A stretch of DNA of 64,000 nt from Alentia gelatinosa (GCA_950022655.1 OX465579.1:43193950-43257949), one strand, 5' to 3'; shown: positions 48,728-60,767, numbered from the stretch's first letter. The notes: generated by a model from the sequence alone, not told the origin. Made by a program: numbers and translations.

Positions 48728-48870
48728 ATGTCTGTGTCTAAGTGGTAGGGGTGTTCACCTCAAGCTGTCGGGTTATACCAATTACTTTAATACACAAAAA
48801 TAGCAGGACCCACTGCTCATTTGGCTTGACACCTGCCATAAGAATGAGGAGTAAGGGGCTAGGGCCAGAG
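48728..48870 (+). mobile_element. Decayed tRNA-derived SINE
   Basis: The head has an A-box-like TGTCTAAGTGG (48735-48745) and, 25 bases on, a B-box-like GGGTTATACC (48770-48779), the spacing of a tRNA-derived RNA polymerase III promoter. Downstream, ctgctcatttggcttgaca and ataagaatgaggagtaaggg resemble the body shared by several marine-animal SINE families (ctcgcttggcgctcagcattaa-type). The internal tRNA fold is broken, so it is not a functional tRNA. Confidence 0.55.
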
Positions 48871-49104
48871 TGGAAGAATGGCTGTACCACCAAATTTGGT
48901 GATCGTACACACAATACTCACTTCATAAAAATTGCTTAAAAATGAAAATAAAAGAAACAAGTAGCTGATAAACATCTGTTGTTGATGGAACAGCACCGAT
49001 GCAAAAAGATGGGGGAGTCTGGAGCAGGACTGAAACATACACCATGTGGAGGCCAGAGTCCTTGGAGAGCCTATATATGAGAGGTTCCTGTGTCCTGCTT
49101 TTAA

Positions 49105-49566
49105 CCCTTTAACCACCGCACGTCTAAAAGGGATCAGGAAATGTACCACCGCGCCCCCTGCCGCGTTCCTATGTATTACCGCTGCAGGCTTCTACCAGAT
49201 GTACCCCTGAAACGCCGGCCCAACTTGTCCATAAGCCTGACTCAATCTGTGAATTATTTTGGTTTTCTCCAAGTTCTACTCGCAAATCAACATCTCCTTG
49301 GCACTATATAGACTCAAAACACACAAATACATTGATTTCAAACTGTTTTAGTTACATGTTGAAATTTTCTTAACCCTTTTGTGCTTAAATCAACTGAAAA
49401 ATGAATTTGAAAAAAAATCTGAGTTTATGATGCCTCAAGGCATCATGTGGCGGTTCACACGGGAATGCCTGTAGGCATCATGCGGCGGTAGCCATGGGAA
49501 TGCCTCCAGGCATCATGCGGCGGTTCGCACAGGAATGCCTGGAGGCATCATGCGGCGGTGAAAGGG
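49105..49566. mobile_element. piggyBac-like MITE, copy 3, with internal minisatellite
   Basis: TTAA flanks both sides (49101-49104, 49567-49570). Ends: CCCTTTAACCACCGC on the left, and CCCTTTCACCGCCGC read inwards from the right. The right part holds four 35-bp subrepeats with the GCCTnnAGGC core. It is inserted in a repeat whose uninterrupted relative lies at 49850-49930. Confidence 0.8.
49428..49562. repeat. 35-bp tandem array with palindromic GCCTnnAGGC core
   Basis: Four units read GCCT-CA-AGGC, GCCT-GT-AGGC, GCCT-CC-AGGC and GCCT-GG-AGGC, each followed by ATCATGCGGCGGT and a spacer ending GGGAAT. The outer bases of the palindrome are constant while the central two vary. Confidence 0.9.
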
Positions 49567-51687
49567 TTAACCTAGGGCATCGGCTTTGTGTAGAAGTGTT
49601 CCTGCCTTGTATTCTAAACTGCTTTTAACATATGAATTTGAATTATATACATGATTTGAATGATGAATTTACCTTGCAACTGAAAGCAACAATTTTTAAA
49701 TTAACGCACAACGTATCTATAGTTTCAATGTCAGTCATTGCTATCTGGAGTCACCTCTGTTGGAGAGGTGCTCGCAGTTGCACCACTGGCAACCAATTGC
49801 GGATAATGTCAGCCCTTAGGTATTCCTTGGCCAGTTTTACAGGAGAGTTCTTGGATAGCCTATATGAGAGGTTCCTGTGTCCTGCTTTTAACATATGAAT
49901 TTGAATCATATACTTGATTTGAATTGTAAGATTCTGTAAGAATCATATACATGATTTGAATTGTAAGATTCTGCTAATATTCTAACCCAAAATCAGTGAT
50001 GCAACCACTGCCAAATTGAGGCTGTAGTGCAGCTAGCAGTCTTTCTGGAAGCCCCCATCTCTCCTGTACCCATATAATCTATCATAAAGCTTGACTACCT
50101 AGACCCTAATTCTCAATGAAGTCACTTATTGAGACTTGGTTGTTCACATTCAAATATCCAGCAGCAATTGCTTTCTCGATTTGTGTCATTAGTTGGTAGT
50201 CATCAGGCTCCCTTGCAGTATCTCAGAGGACCTTTACTGTTTCTTGAAGCAGTATTATTATATATGTATGTCCCAATGTCTATTAAATACTGACCGCTGC
50301 TAGGGGTGCATTAATAATAATGTTTGTGCCCGCTGTGACTGCAACTTTATATGTCATTAATATGGCGTTTTTTTCACCAATTAAAGGTATATGATATTAA
50401 GCAAACATCCTCACTGTAGACGAAATGGTTCTCGTTCTCAGTTAGTCTTCGTTTTCATACTGCCTTCCGCCTATGGCGTCAGGCAGTACGAAATCGATGA
50501 CTGACCTCGAACAGGAACCGTTTCGTCTACAGTAAGGACGTTTCCTAATATTATTGACATGCAAATATGGATGTTCTGGCAATTTGTTATAGTCTGGCAT
50601 GGTGTGAGGGATCTTTGGAATGAGTGGATCAATCTATGGTGTGGCACTACAGAAGGAAGTCTCATTTTCTTGCATGCAGAACCCCTTTAAATACTCAATG
50701 TAGAGTTCTCAATAAAGAGTTCTCTTTGCTCATAGTGCTATTCCATAAATATGGTAATCTTATTGAAATAAGCATCAACAGGGGCATTTTGTAGCACTTG
50801 ATGTTGTAGCAATTGCTCCTAATTCATCAATGTTGAAGAAAAAACTAATTATCTTGGGAGACTGCATTGATTCTGGGACAAATGTTAGTGTTCCTCCATT
50901 GTTGTCTCCCTCCACATATGTCTGTCAGACTGAGGAAGGGTGGACACCCATCTCGAATTGGCAAACAGGACTGTGACCATAGACACTGGACTCCAGGGAA
51001 TGAGACAACTATAGTTACTTTGTGCATTAATCAGTATTATAGTTGTACAACTAAGCTGATTTCTTAAGCTGTGATATGATATGAATGCATTTCATAACAT
51101 CAATTCTTGTCATTGAACACAAATATGGCCCCTCCCCCTAGGAATACCCTAAAAAAAGTTGCCCCCCCTAAAAACTGTCCCCATCCCCAGGCCATAATTA
51201 TTGAATGCTCCCTAAGGGTAACCAGAAAGGTCAAATGAAGAAACTGAATTTATGTGCTTAGTTACATTTGATATTCTGACACAAACATTTTCTCTTTGCA
51301 CAATTACATAGCTCGACTTTAAAAAAATCATATGAACTTGACTATATTTATGATAAAGATATGTCACAAAATCATAAAGGGTCATTCTGTGAAAAGAATT
51401 TACAATTACAGCTTCAGAACAGAAAAAGACTTTGTTGAGCAAGTCCTATCTCTTAATAGAATACATATATTCACCTACAAGAAAAATGTGATTATACTCA
51501 TTTGCTAACAAAAGTCCAGTTTTGGCGCTGCTTTAAAAAATACCATTCTTTCTCAGGGAGTGTTTGATATAAAACTGTGTTATTCTTTAGAATTTTCTAA
51601 AATACGAGTGATTATGAATTTCTATTCCATAAAACAAAATGCTCATGGTACTGCAAAGTATTAGAGAATACTGGCTAAGGCTTCGTG

Positions 51688-51749
51688 GACGTTGTTTTGT
51701 TCGCGGCCCTTGGCCCAATTGGGCCAAGGGCCGCGAACAAAACAACGTC
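51688..51749. repeat. Perfect 62-bp palindrome
   Basis: Arms of 31 bases meet without a spacer at the centre cccaa|ttggg. The left arm starts gacgttgttttgttcgcggc. Imperfect pairing continues to about 51679 and 51759. Confidence 0.95.
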
Positions 51750-51792
51750 AATCGAAGCCTAGACTGTATTCTTTTTATTATATACCCTCAAA

Positions 51793-52134
51793 TTGTTAGA
51801 ATTAGTTAAATATTTACCAAAACGCCATGTTGTTCAATGGGATGTTCAGCTAGATGGGCCCGATCAAGATTACAATAAGCTGTTCTTAGAATCTTCGCCC
51901 GCCTTTTATTGGCTTAGGGAATTTCCTTTATTCAAAACTAGGAATGTGATTGCTGATGTAGCAGGTACAATTTCCCTGATTGGTTACACCGTGGAAATTT
52001 GTGTAAATATGATCTATTATCTCTTGAGGTTCCGTACTTTGTTATATATGTATCTTTGGTTTAAGTCCATGTTAAGTCATTCTCATCTAAAAAGCGCTTC
52101 ACTATATTATATTTATAACTGTGTGGGAAATTAA
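51793..52134 (+). CDS. Unrecognised open frame, possible gene fragment
   Basis: An open frame of 113 codons begins after an in-frame TAG with TTG, not ATG. It encodes protein-like sequence (KYLPKRHVVQWDVQLDGP, then SSPAFYWLREFPLFKTRN) followed by two hydrophobic stretches (VAGTISLIGYTVEICVNMIYYLL and LLYMYLWFKSML). The composition and hydrophobic pattern suggest a piece of a membrane protein, either an exon or an inserted gene fragment. A GT at GCAG|gtacaa (about 51964) could be a donor. I do not know the family. Confidence 0.25.
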   Translation: MLELVKYLPKRHVVQWDVQLDGPDQDYNKLFLESSPAFYWLREFPLFKTRNVIADVAGTISLIGYTVEICVNMIYYLLRFRTLLYMYLWFKSMLSHSHLKSASLYYIYNCVGN

Positions 52135-52746
52135 GATTGACATTTAAGTCCCCATCACCCAGAATTCGTAATTAATCTATTGTTGTTAACTGAGTGCAGT
52201 AGAAAGGGAGTCATAAGGAATAACTGGGTTACCTCATGGGGGACTGTCGACAGATACTATTATGTTTTCTTTTGGTTAGGTTTACAAAATTCGCAGGTTA
52301 GGACTTAAATGTGTCTATTTGCATAAGATAAAATTTCAACTATATCTAGACAAGGTTTGAAAGTCTGGTCCTAAATATGACAAAATATATGAATGACAGA
52401 GATAACTGTCAGATTATCGAACTAAAGATATACACTTTGTAGTTGCCAAGGACAAGTCAGGGATATGTCGCAGAATTCTGGCATCCACAGCTTGTGGCAG
52501 ACCTGTTATAAGAATGCATATTCTAACTCCTCGAAGACAACATTTTGTGACAAAGGATACCCGGAGGTGGCACTACCAGAACTAGCTAATTCTTGCATAT
52601 TGGATAATGTTGCTATTTTCCCAATGTTTTAGAATATTTCAATGTATAAACTGTACCGTACTCGGGGAATACCAATTTGGAAAGCGAATACCCCTACTGA
52701 GTGATGATGTTATTATTTCTAGAGGCATAATAGGTGAAGCAGCACA

Positions 52747-55562
52747 ATGATTGAGAGTGTGGCAGTGCGGCAGCAGGGTGCCTACGACTTTGAGACTCAC
52801 TACAATAACCTGTGCGCCCTGCAGAGCTCCTGTCCAAGTCCAGCTGTTAAAGCTCACCTGAGTGAGGGCGTTCTCGACGTCAACGGAGACAGAATCAGGC
52901 ATGTCGAGATGAAGCACACATGAATAGATCTCACCTGATAACCTTTTATCTAAACAAACTTAAAATACTTTAAAAGGAAGGGACATTATGAGTATAAACT
53001 TTTTTCTCACAACTAAAATATTATTTTGTATTCAGTTCTTTACTTTCATTCAGTCGTTTCTATAAAATAGAATTTCTGTTTTCTGGCTTAACGCCGTCTA
53101 TGATACATAAGATCTATGTTATTAAGATTTCATAGCACGTCATGTAATATCTTGCATAACTGAACCAGGTTAATAAAACAGTTACAATTCATTCCTGTAT
53201 TCACTATTTTTCTGTGTGCATGCGCTTCAACTGAAAACCTGTGTATTGTGAATTGCAGGCTCACTGATTGGGTTCCCATCCTTAATTCCATCCGCATCAA
53301 TAAAACGCTGACATTCATAGCCATCCGCAGTTACTTTCAAACAAATGACGATGACGGTAAGTTACTTGATACATGAACCGTTAGAACATCAGGTAGGAAA
53401 CAAACTAGATGAGCGCGCCACCTTGTGCTATTTGCCAACGTTCTGATGTCATCTCGGTGTCTCCACCTGTTGTATCATCCCGACAGTTCCTTATTCTGGG
53501 AGAAGTATTGGTTGATCCCAGGTTTTAGATAATTTTGTTATTTGATTCTAAACACAAGATGAGGGTTGATTTCATAGTGCGTCCCTTATGATTCAGTATG
53601 ATGTAATATTTCTGTCATGTTTTTTTAAGTTAATTTCATTTTTTGGGCCTTTTTAAAATTCTGATATCTCCTTTTATCTAGAATCGTATTCCTTTTTTTG
53701 TAAGACCTCACTGGCATCTCTGAGCATCAAATAAAAAAAATCGAGCTAATTACGCAATATCTTGCCCTTTTCTCGTGCATGATTTATGTAATAAGTACAG
53801 GACTATAGCATTGAGCCATCTAATGTAAAACGTCCCATTACCACCTTACATTCATATCTCTATGTATCCTTACTCTTTCTGAGGGATTTACATTATCAAC
53901 ATACTTTTGGTCAGTGTCATTTTCAATTCCCGATATTTGAATATTGTTGATAATATGGAGTGATGTTGTGGACGTGGCTAGCTTGTATCTTTTAGGCAGC
54001 TAACGCTTGAAGAGAATATCAAGTGATAACAAGAATAATCACCTCTGCCATATCCATCGTATAAATGTATGTTCATGTCAAAAGTTAACTCTAAAACGGG
54101 ATCTTCACATCTACTTTAAAATGTTCTATTTGAAGACGTGGCTAGAACTAGACTTACACTAGTTTAAAACAGAAAGAATAGAAAAAAATGTTTCTCTCGC
54201 CTTGTCCTTGCATTTCTTTTTGGTTATTTAGCCTATAACAATGTATTGGTTATTGGTTTTAATGCATTTTTATTTTGGATCTTTCAGACAAACGGGTGGG
54301 AGTTCGTAAGAAGACCCCAGGTATTCGGTCTAAAGAGATCACGTACCGGCTCTGTAAGTCTCTTAAGGAATGTATGTCTGTCACTCCCACCCTCACCTGT
54401 ATAGAGCTGCAAGGACTACCACTCCGCGAACGTGACCTCGCCACCCTCTCCAAAGTAAGCATTTGTTGACTGTGATGCCACTGAACCGCTCAGCTGTATC
54501 ATCATTGAATTTGGTGATGTGATTTTTGATTTTGTTCAGAATACTGAGTGCCTACCATGTAATGGATCAAAATAAACTAATATAATATAATTTTTGAGTA
54601 CATTTCCTCCCATCGTCATTATTATTCACGAATATCATTCGTTATTCATATTATATTTTAGAAATTGAATATTCGAAATTCAACCGTCTAGAACTGAAAG
54701 TAAAGACACTATAGACACCATAGAACACTCATATTGACAGTTATGTTATTGACAGGAAAGAGAAAGTGTATAAAATGTCAATATATTAACTCGTGTGACG
54801 TTCTCTCCAGGGCCTTACCGTGAACTCAACTTTAACTCACCTCTCCTTGGAATACAGCGCCATCGGTGACGACGGCCTAGATGGTAAATAAACTTTCATC
54901 GAAATTATGAAGAATAACCTTATTGAATTTTTGTAAATAATATTCAATAACAAATAAAAATGATCTTGGTACTTCAGTTATATCCACAATACCATAGCCA
55001 TCACTATTATACAAATGAATCAACCCAAGACGGGTAAATTCCACTAGTATTTCGGTTATCAACCTTATCCACAAGTATTTGGAGAGAAACTGTTATCACT
55101 GTTTGAAATTCCGCCCAGGTTTTATAGTAAAAAGACCACAGAAAAGGAACAATAAGAAATAAAGTATGAACATCAATTTTCGGCATTTAAAAAGCTATAG
55201 ATGTCGACCCAGAGTCTTTAATTTGACCATTGTCCAATTAACGTCACCGGCACAAATTACACAAAGAAAAATATCTTTTTTTCAGTAGACATTCAAACCA
55301 GAGGCCATTTGAAAATAATCATTAGTCTGATCACTAAGATTAAGGGAAAAAAACCATTGATCATGATTGATGACGTGCGCGATTTCTTTCCCGGAATTAT
55401 ATTAAGGAAATCAGTTCACTAAACTCGGTAATGATTGATGACTTAACTTTTATTCCAGTTATTTGTAAAGGAGTGAAGAACTCCCCGTCAGTGACCTCCC
55501 TTAACTTCACGGGCTGCGCATTGTCATGGAAAGGAGCTGGTGTCCTAGCAACAGTAATAAAG
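52747..55562 (+). CDS. CEP78: CEP78: centrosomal/ciliary leucine-rich repeat protein (N-terminal exons only)
   Basis: Exons 52747-52898, 53259-53356, 54288-54454, 54811-54883 and 55459-55562 join in phase to give residues 1-198. CEP78 is a centriole and basal-body protein that recruits the EDD-DYRK2-DDB1-VprBP ligase and regulates CP110 and cilium length. The start MIESVAVRQQGAYDFETHY closely matches the vertebrate N-terminus, followed by EGVLDVNGDRI, DWVPILNSIRINKTL and leucine-rich repeats (LTCIELQGLPLRERDLATLSK; LTHLSLEYSAIGDDGL; VTSLNFTGCALSWKGAG). The first intron uses a GC donor (CAG|gcatgt), the only in-phase choice. The last exon ends with a normal donor AAG|gtaggc, so transcription should continue, but no further CEP78 exon was recognised up to 64 kb. 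Vertebrate CEP78 is about 700 aa, so at least two thirds is missing. Confidence 0.94.
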
Positions 55563-56992
55563 GTAGGCACCGATAAGCTTTTCCTAGAAACATGCTCTGA
55601 GCGGACCCGGATACATTTTCAGCAGGAGATACTGAAGCATCGTTGATACCAAGTTTTTCAGTAATAATACCAGTGTTGCCACTTCGCACCTTTCTGAAAA
55701 TACTGTACCTTTTTTCACCATTTATTCATTTGGTACTTTATTGTACTTTATCCAGGTAGTGTACTTTTTTGGTACATTTTTTGTTATTTGCAGCCCCCGG
55801 CCCCCCCCCCCCCCCCCAATCACGGTTTGTTGATGCAAATTTAGGTATTTCTGTCATAATGACATCTTGGTCTTTCTCTACAACCGATCATGTATAGAAA
55901 AAGCGGAATACTGAAATGGGAATGCTGATGCTGGGAATGCTGGTGCTATTTGTGATGTTTCAGTGCGTTGCCGTGTCATTTTATGCTATAGAAAGTAAAC
56001 ATGTAGCAATGATATTATTATATACCGGTACCCGAATGTCTCATTTATACTCACTAGCAGTATAAATTTCATTTATCCACGGAGTGGCGTAGTCTAAACA
56101 CAATACTACGTAACACGTGACTTGATGACTTGATGACTTGATGACTTTCAGAGCAAAAAATAAACAAACAAAAAGGCAGATGTGTTCCTGATTCAGAGGT
56201 ATACTTACACAATAGGATCGCCAAGCACTACCCACACACCCAAAATAACTGTAAAATAAACAAACATTCAGCTTTATAATACATGCCCCATACAGACATT
56301 ATCACCCTACAATATACGAAAAAGCGACGCGCCCAACGTCCGCTTGAATTCGGAGAAAAAGTTACTGTGTGACGACATTGCTACTACTCACTCTCGCAGC
56401 AGATCTTTCGTGGTGCCTGCGCATTTTTTTTTGGCCGATATCTGTATATTTTCCCACGGTAATATATGGTGACATGGTTAGTGTGCCTGAATTCAATCTT
56501 GTGTTCCTTAAACAACAAGGAACAGATGTATTTCAGTACATTCGAATCTGTAGAACTGGCCAATAGGTGTGAGACATTTGTGCCCAGGTATATAATGATG
56601 GGCTGGTGGTAACATGAATACATATTTTAATGCTGGGTTTAAGGGATTGTTGAGAAATCGAAAGAGGACTTGGATTTACCATTCGCAGGGGTAATCAACA
56701 CAACTTCATTTACATTTTAGATATAGACTTTTATAAAACATCAAAACTTATTCTAATGAGTCCCCTTTCCCCGGATCTGGGTCTATGGACTATCTAGCAC
56801 TCAGAGCCCCTTATGCCTCTCTCACTATATGACCGAGGGGTTTGTATCCGCAAGGATGCAATGATAGCCTTAAAGTACCGGAGCTATAAATACAGATTCA
56901 TTGCCGTAAAACGTCTGGTAGTGCTCATAGTATTCGGTCTCTTTATTTTCTAAGACCATGTAGGCATCCGCATTGTAAGGCAACATGTATAA

Positions 56993-57160
56993 GAATTGCA
57001 TAATTGATAAACCGTACTCAGACTACATGTTTTCAAGAATAGGCAGTTTCATTTGTATTTTCATTGTTCAAAAATTAACCCAATATACGATCAAAATGCA
57101 ATACAGAATCAGATCAGTCTCTTAGCTTTGTTGTTATAAAGTGTAAACATTAGGTTCTAT
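56993..57160 (+). repeat. Dispersed repeat, copy A
   Basis: About 165 bases starting gaattgcataattgataaac are repeated in the same orientation at 59187-59355 with roughly 10% differences and small indels. No terminal structure was recognised. Confidence 0.85.
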
Positions 57161-59186
57161 GTAATAATATAGGGCAAGGCTATGTTAATAGTGTCGCAGC
57201 TACCGCTTGATTGACTTGTAGCAGGGCTGCATGTGATGTCAAACACATATATTGTAGAACATTCGATCATGGAGAAAAAAACATTATTCAATGTAGTAGC
57301 CAGTACTTTATTTGGATATTGTTAGCATCATTATTTCGTAAAATGTCTTGGTCTTACCATAAAATCCAAACGCAAACCATATTATATAAAATGCCTTAAG
57401 TTTGAGGCGAAAAAATATGAATTGCCTGTGCAATGATGTTACCTTGAAATCTTTTACGCCCATTGTTGGTTGTCTCCAGCAGTGTGATAAAATATAGAAA
57501 TTCACGAGAGTTAAAAAATAACAATAACAAAATTTATTGTGGCGCCATCTCGTAAAAGTTGTTGAAATTAAAGTAACAGCAAACACCCTCGCGGTCAAGC
57601 TGCCTTTACGCTGTTGTATTAACACCATGCATCATGCATTTGTTATCTGGAGTATTGAGAATAAGCTATATGTAATTTTAAGGTACCGTCCAATTTTATC
57701 AGTAACTCTCAGAAATGACAGATTTCCACTTTTCCAAGGAAATCAACTTTTTTTAATTTTCAATATATATATGATTCTCTTGTCCTTGAGTTAAACAAAG
57801 AGAACAGTAGCTTGAACCTCTCGACAGACCTCATGTCAATGACGACATAGACGTGTTTTCCCTGTTTTCTTCGTCCCAGAGGGAGCAAATTCTGCTTGAA
57901 ATTCTTTTCCATTTTACAAATTTTTGGTGTAATTAAACGCGGGGTCTTGCGAAAATGTAAGATGGATGAATGAACATGATTATCACGACTGGAAAGCTGA
58001 AATAAATAATAATGACCTATGTATTTCATCAATTAATCGTTTATAGTCCTGGGAAATGCGATATTTTGACGGTTTTAGTGTGTTAATTATCATTGTGGCA
58101 CAATTTGAGTTGTCTCTGTGACATTCGATATACTTCACGCTGGATAGTATTTTTTTTTTTTTTTTTTTTTATTTGCAATGAAAAGGCGTTTACAAAGACA
58201 TTCTGCCTGACGGCAGGTTTTGTGTGTCCATTAAATACCTCGATACGATATGTGATTACATAGGAACCATATCGAACAATCGCCAGTAATTAGATAGACA
58301 ATTTTATGTCATATACGAGTCAAGTATGATGAGATGAAATGGGATGTAAATGAGTAAGATAACCATAATGATCCACAGTTATACAATTATACAGTCATAG
58401 TCCGTTGGGCAATTTTCAACTTAATTAGCTTCTTGTATAAAGAAATTTTCTCACAATTTTGTACCTCTATTGACAAGTCATTCCAGTATTGTTAAAGATA
58501 ATAGAAAAGATGAAATAAAGACACGGAATTTCATAGAATTTAGAAATACGAGTATTTTATTTCAGTTTTCATCAATTAATTAAGCTTGTTTCAGTCTCCC
58601 CCTCGCGGCCAGGCCACAAACTTGTACTGGGTGGTTACACAACCTCCGTGATTCAAAATACATGTACCACCGAGCGATTCTGTGCTAAAGTTCGTCGTCA
58701 GTTTCGAAATCCCGTTGTGCTAGTGAACATATCAGGACCTGGTTCCTAAAGTCAGCCTTGGGAATGTACACAGCTAAATAACATTGGTAAATCTCAAGAT
58801 CCAATAGCCTCCCATATATCATACTCTCCAGCAGTGAAGAATATATAATTTCCGTTTGAATGGAGACATATTTCAAATCTGATGTTAGGAACCAGCCCAA
58901 ATAGTTAGACATAATCGTTATTTATAACGATAATTTTCTCCAGGGGCCTGCCCAAATTGTGATATAGGATACTCATTGTTGATAATCAGTGACGGGAAAT
59001 AGTGACGAAACCATCATTGGCGATATTTCCACTTTGCTGTATATTTTTGTGTCCCTATCATGATTTTAAGAAACGAATAAATTTGTTTTCAGGAAAACCC
59101 ATCCCAAAATTGAAAGCTTGTAAATTTACCTGTGAATGTACCTTATCTGATTGCCAATGGCTTTATCGCTGCAAGACCCTTGCGTT

Positions 59187-59355
59187 ATGAATTGCATAAT
59201 TGATAAACCGTACTCATACTACATGTTTTCAAGAATAGCAGTTTCATTTGTATTTTCATTGTTCAGAAATTATCCCAATACACGATCTAAATGTAATACA
59301 GAATCAAATTAATCTCTTCTAGCTTTGTTATAACAATAAGATAAACATAGGTTCA
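59187..59355 (+). repeat. Dispersed repeat, copy B
   Basis: The direct-orientation partner of 56993-57160, sharing gaattgcataattgataaac and, further on, agtttcatttgtattttcat. Confidence 0.85.
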
Positions 59356-59484
59356 ATTTGAAAATTATACTTCAATCTCAAATAACACTCTGCAAACGGA
59401 GTCAACAATGAAAAGCCATAACCTAGCATCGGCAATATCACCCTGGTTTATACTGCCAGCAGTCAAATTCACAGCCATGTCCTC

Positions 59485-59509
59485 GGGGGGGGGGGGGGGG
59501 GGGGGGGGG
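59485..59509. repeat. 25-base poly-G tract
   Basis: An uninterrupted run of 25 G. Prone to sequencing error and to quadruplex formation. Confidence 0.95.
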
Positions 59510-60767
59510 CACGAACTGAGATGAGGCCACCAACACCACTGTTTCTACACATACTCTTTGCGTGGAGATTGAAGTGTCTCCAGTATAGTAATATGGCGTT
59601 GCTTTGGAGAGTGTCCCTGCCTACCACGTTTTGCATACCTGCCTTGATCGCAGTCTGGGGGCGACGCTGGGCCATCCCGAGGCTGGCTTGAAGAGGGTTA
59701 AATGGGGAGCTAGAAGCTGCAGTTTTTCTGTCGCTTGCTCACCTCGCCGTGGGCCACTTTCTGATGGTCACAAGTTTACTCCGAATATGCTGATCCAAGT
59801 GCTTCTTAATCAATTATGTACATGCGGTATAACCGAATTGCGTTATAATTTTGATTATGATACACTGGGGCCATCATTTCCTCTCTCTTTCCTCCTGAGA
59901 CAGATGTATATTTTCACTCAACATATTCACATGACACACACTCATTGATATGAACTATTTTAGATTGATTTTGTTGTTCATGACCACCATGAATCTGACT
60001 TTAGCTAGGATTTCTTTTCCTGATCATTGATGGCATTTGCATTGCCTTAATAATTCTTACGTCGTGTATGTATCCACAAACACGGTTTATTTGCTTGGTA
60101 ATTCATATCTGATTACAACTCATTCATAATATAAACCGTCACTGATTTTTTTAAATGTATGAATCATCGTTCAAATTTTTTAGGAACTTTCAGTTTCCAA
60201 GAAGAACTATACACATTCAATAGATTTGGGGTTGGAATCTTTGCATATCTTGTCTCGTATTCCACTAACTCAACACACACAGTATTCTCAGCTCACATAC
60301 GCATCAGTATTACTTCAGTCTAGGCAAAATTCGATTCACAAAAATACAGTATATAGAATGCAAGTGGTTCTTTACTCCGTGTATTTTAATCGCTAAATAG
60401 CTTCTAATAGTACGTATTAGAACTTCATATTTCATCTCGTTGTATAGCCCGTATTATGTGATTTTTACATGTATGATTATATTTATGATAATCGTGGCCC
60501 AAACCTCTTCATGGATCAGAGGAATACCTTTCACACCGAAGTCATCTGTAGTAAAAAGAGCTGACGCAAAAATCTACAGCCATATATCCAGTCTGTTCAG
60601 CTAGTTTCCTCTAGCAATATATACATAAAACTATATATAATATAATTTCACTTTGTTCATGTTTTAAAAGGTAGTTTACCTTTAACAATAAAGATAACAA
60701 TAGTAATAAAAGTTTGAACAGCGAGTTAGTAATAAAACTTGGAAACCAAGATACAGCATAAGGAGGT

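Larger units (their letters stand above)
48432..51215. mobile_element. Possible 2.8-kb TIR element (AGGGAGCGTTCATTAATTAT ends)
   Basis: 48432-48452 (AGGGAGCGTTCATTAATTAT) is matched by an inverted, slightly diverged copy at 51194-51215 (reads inwards AGGGAGCATTCAATAATTAT). Both are followed inwards by G/C-homopolymer-rich sequence with gttggcccc / aaaaagttgcccc motifs. The interior has no transposase and contains a SINE and a TTAA MITE as later insertions. Two independent fragments in opposite orientation are an alternative. Confidence 0.5.
55563..60767. other. Region downstream of CEP78 exon 5
   Basis: No further CEP78 exon was found. Contents: a poly-C run (55800-55817), a repeat copy at 56993-57160 duplicated at 59187-59355, a T tract (58150-58170) and a 25-base poly-G (59485-59509). 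Minus-strand frames at 57760-58032 and 58685-58912 have no recognised similarity. Plus-strand AATAAA motifs cluster at about 60687-60735, possibly ending a plus-strand transcript. Confidence 0.4.

Noticed and set aside
48728..48800. A functional tRNA gene
   Set aside because: A- and B-box remnants are present, but acceptor and T stems do not pair; the SINE interpretation fits better.
58685..58912. 75-aa minus-strand frame with protein-like composition
   Set aside because: No ATG-proximal context, splice evidence or recognised family. Frames of this length are expected by chance in 64 kb.
59604..59948. 114-aa plus-strand frame in the place where further CEP78 exons would be expected
   Set aside because: Its sequence does not resemble the conserved CEP78 region after exon 5 and there is no suitable phase-0 acceptor. 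The minus strand here has a plausible donor (GCAG|gtatgc near 59640), but also no recognisable product.
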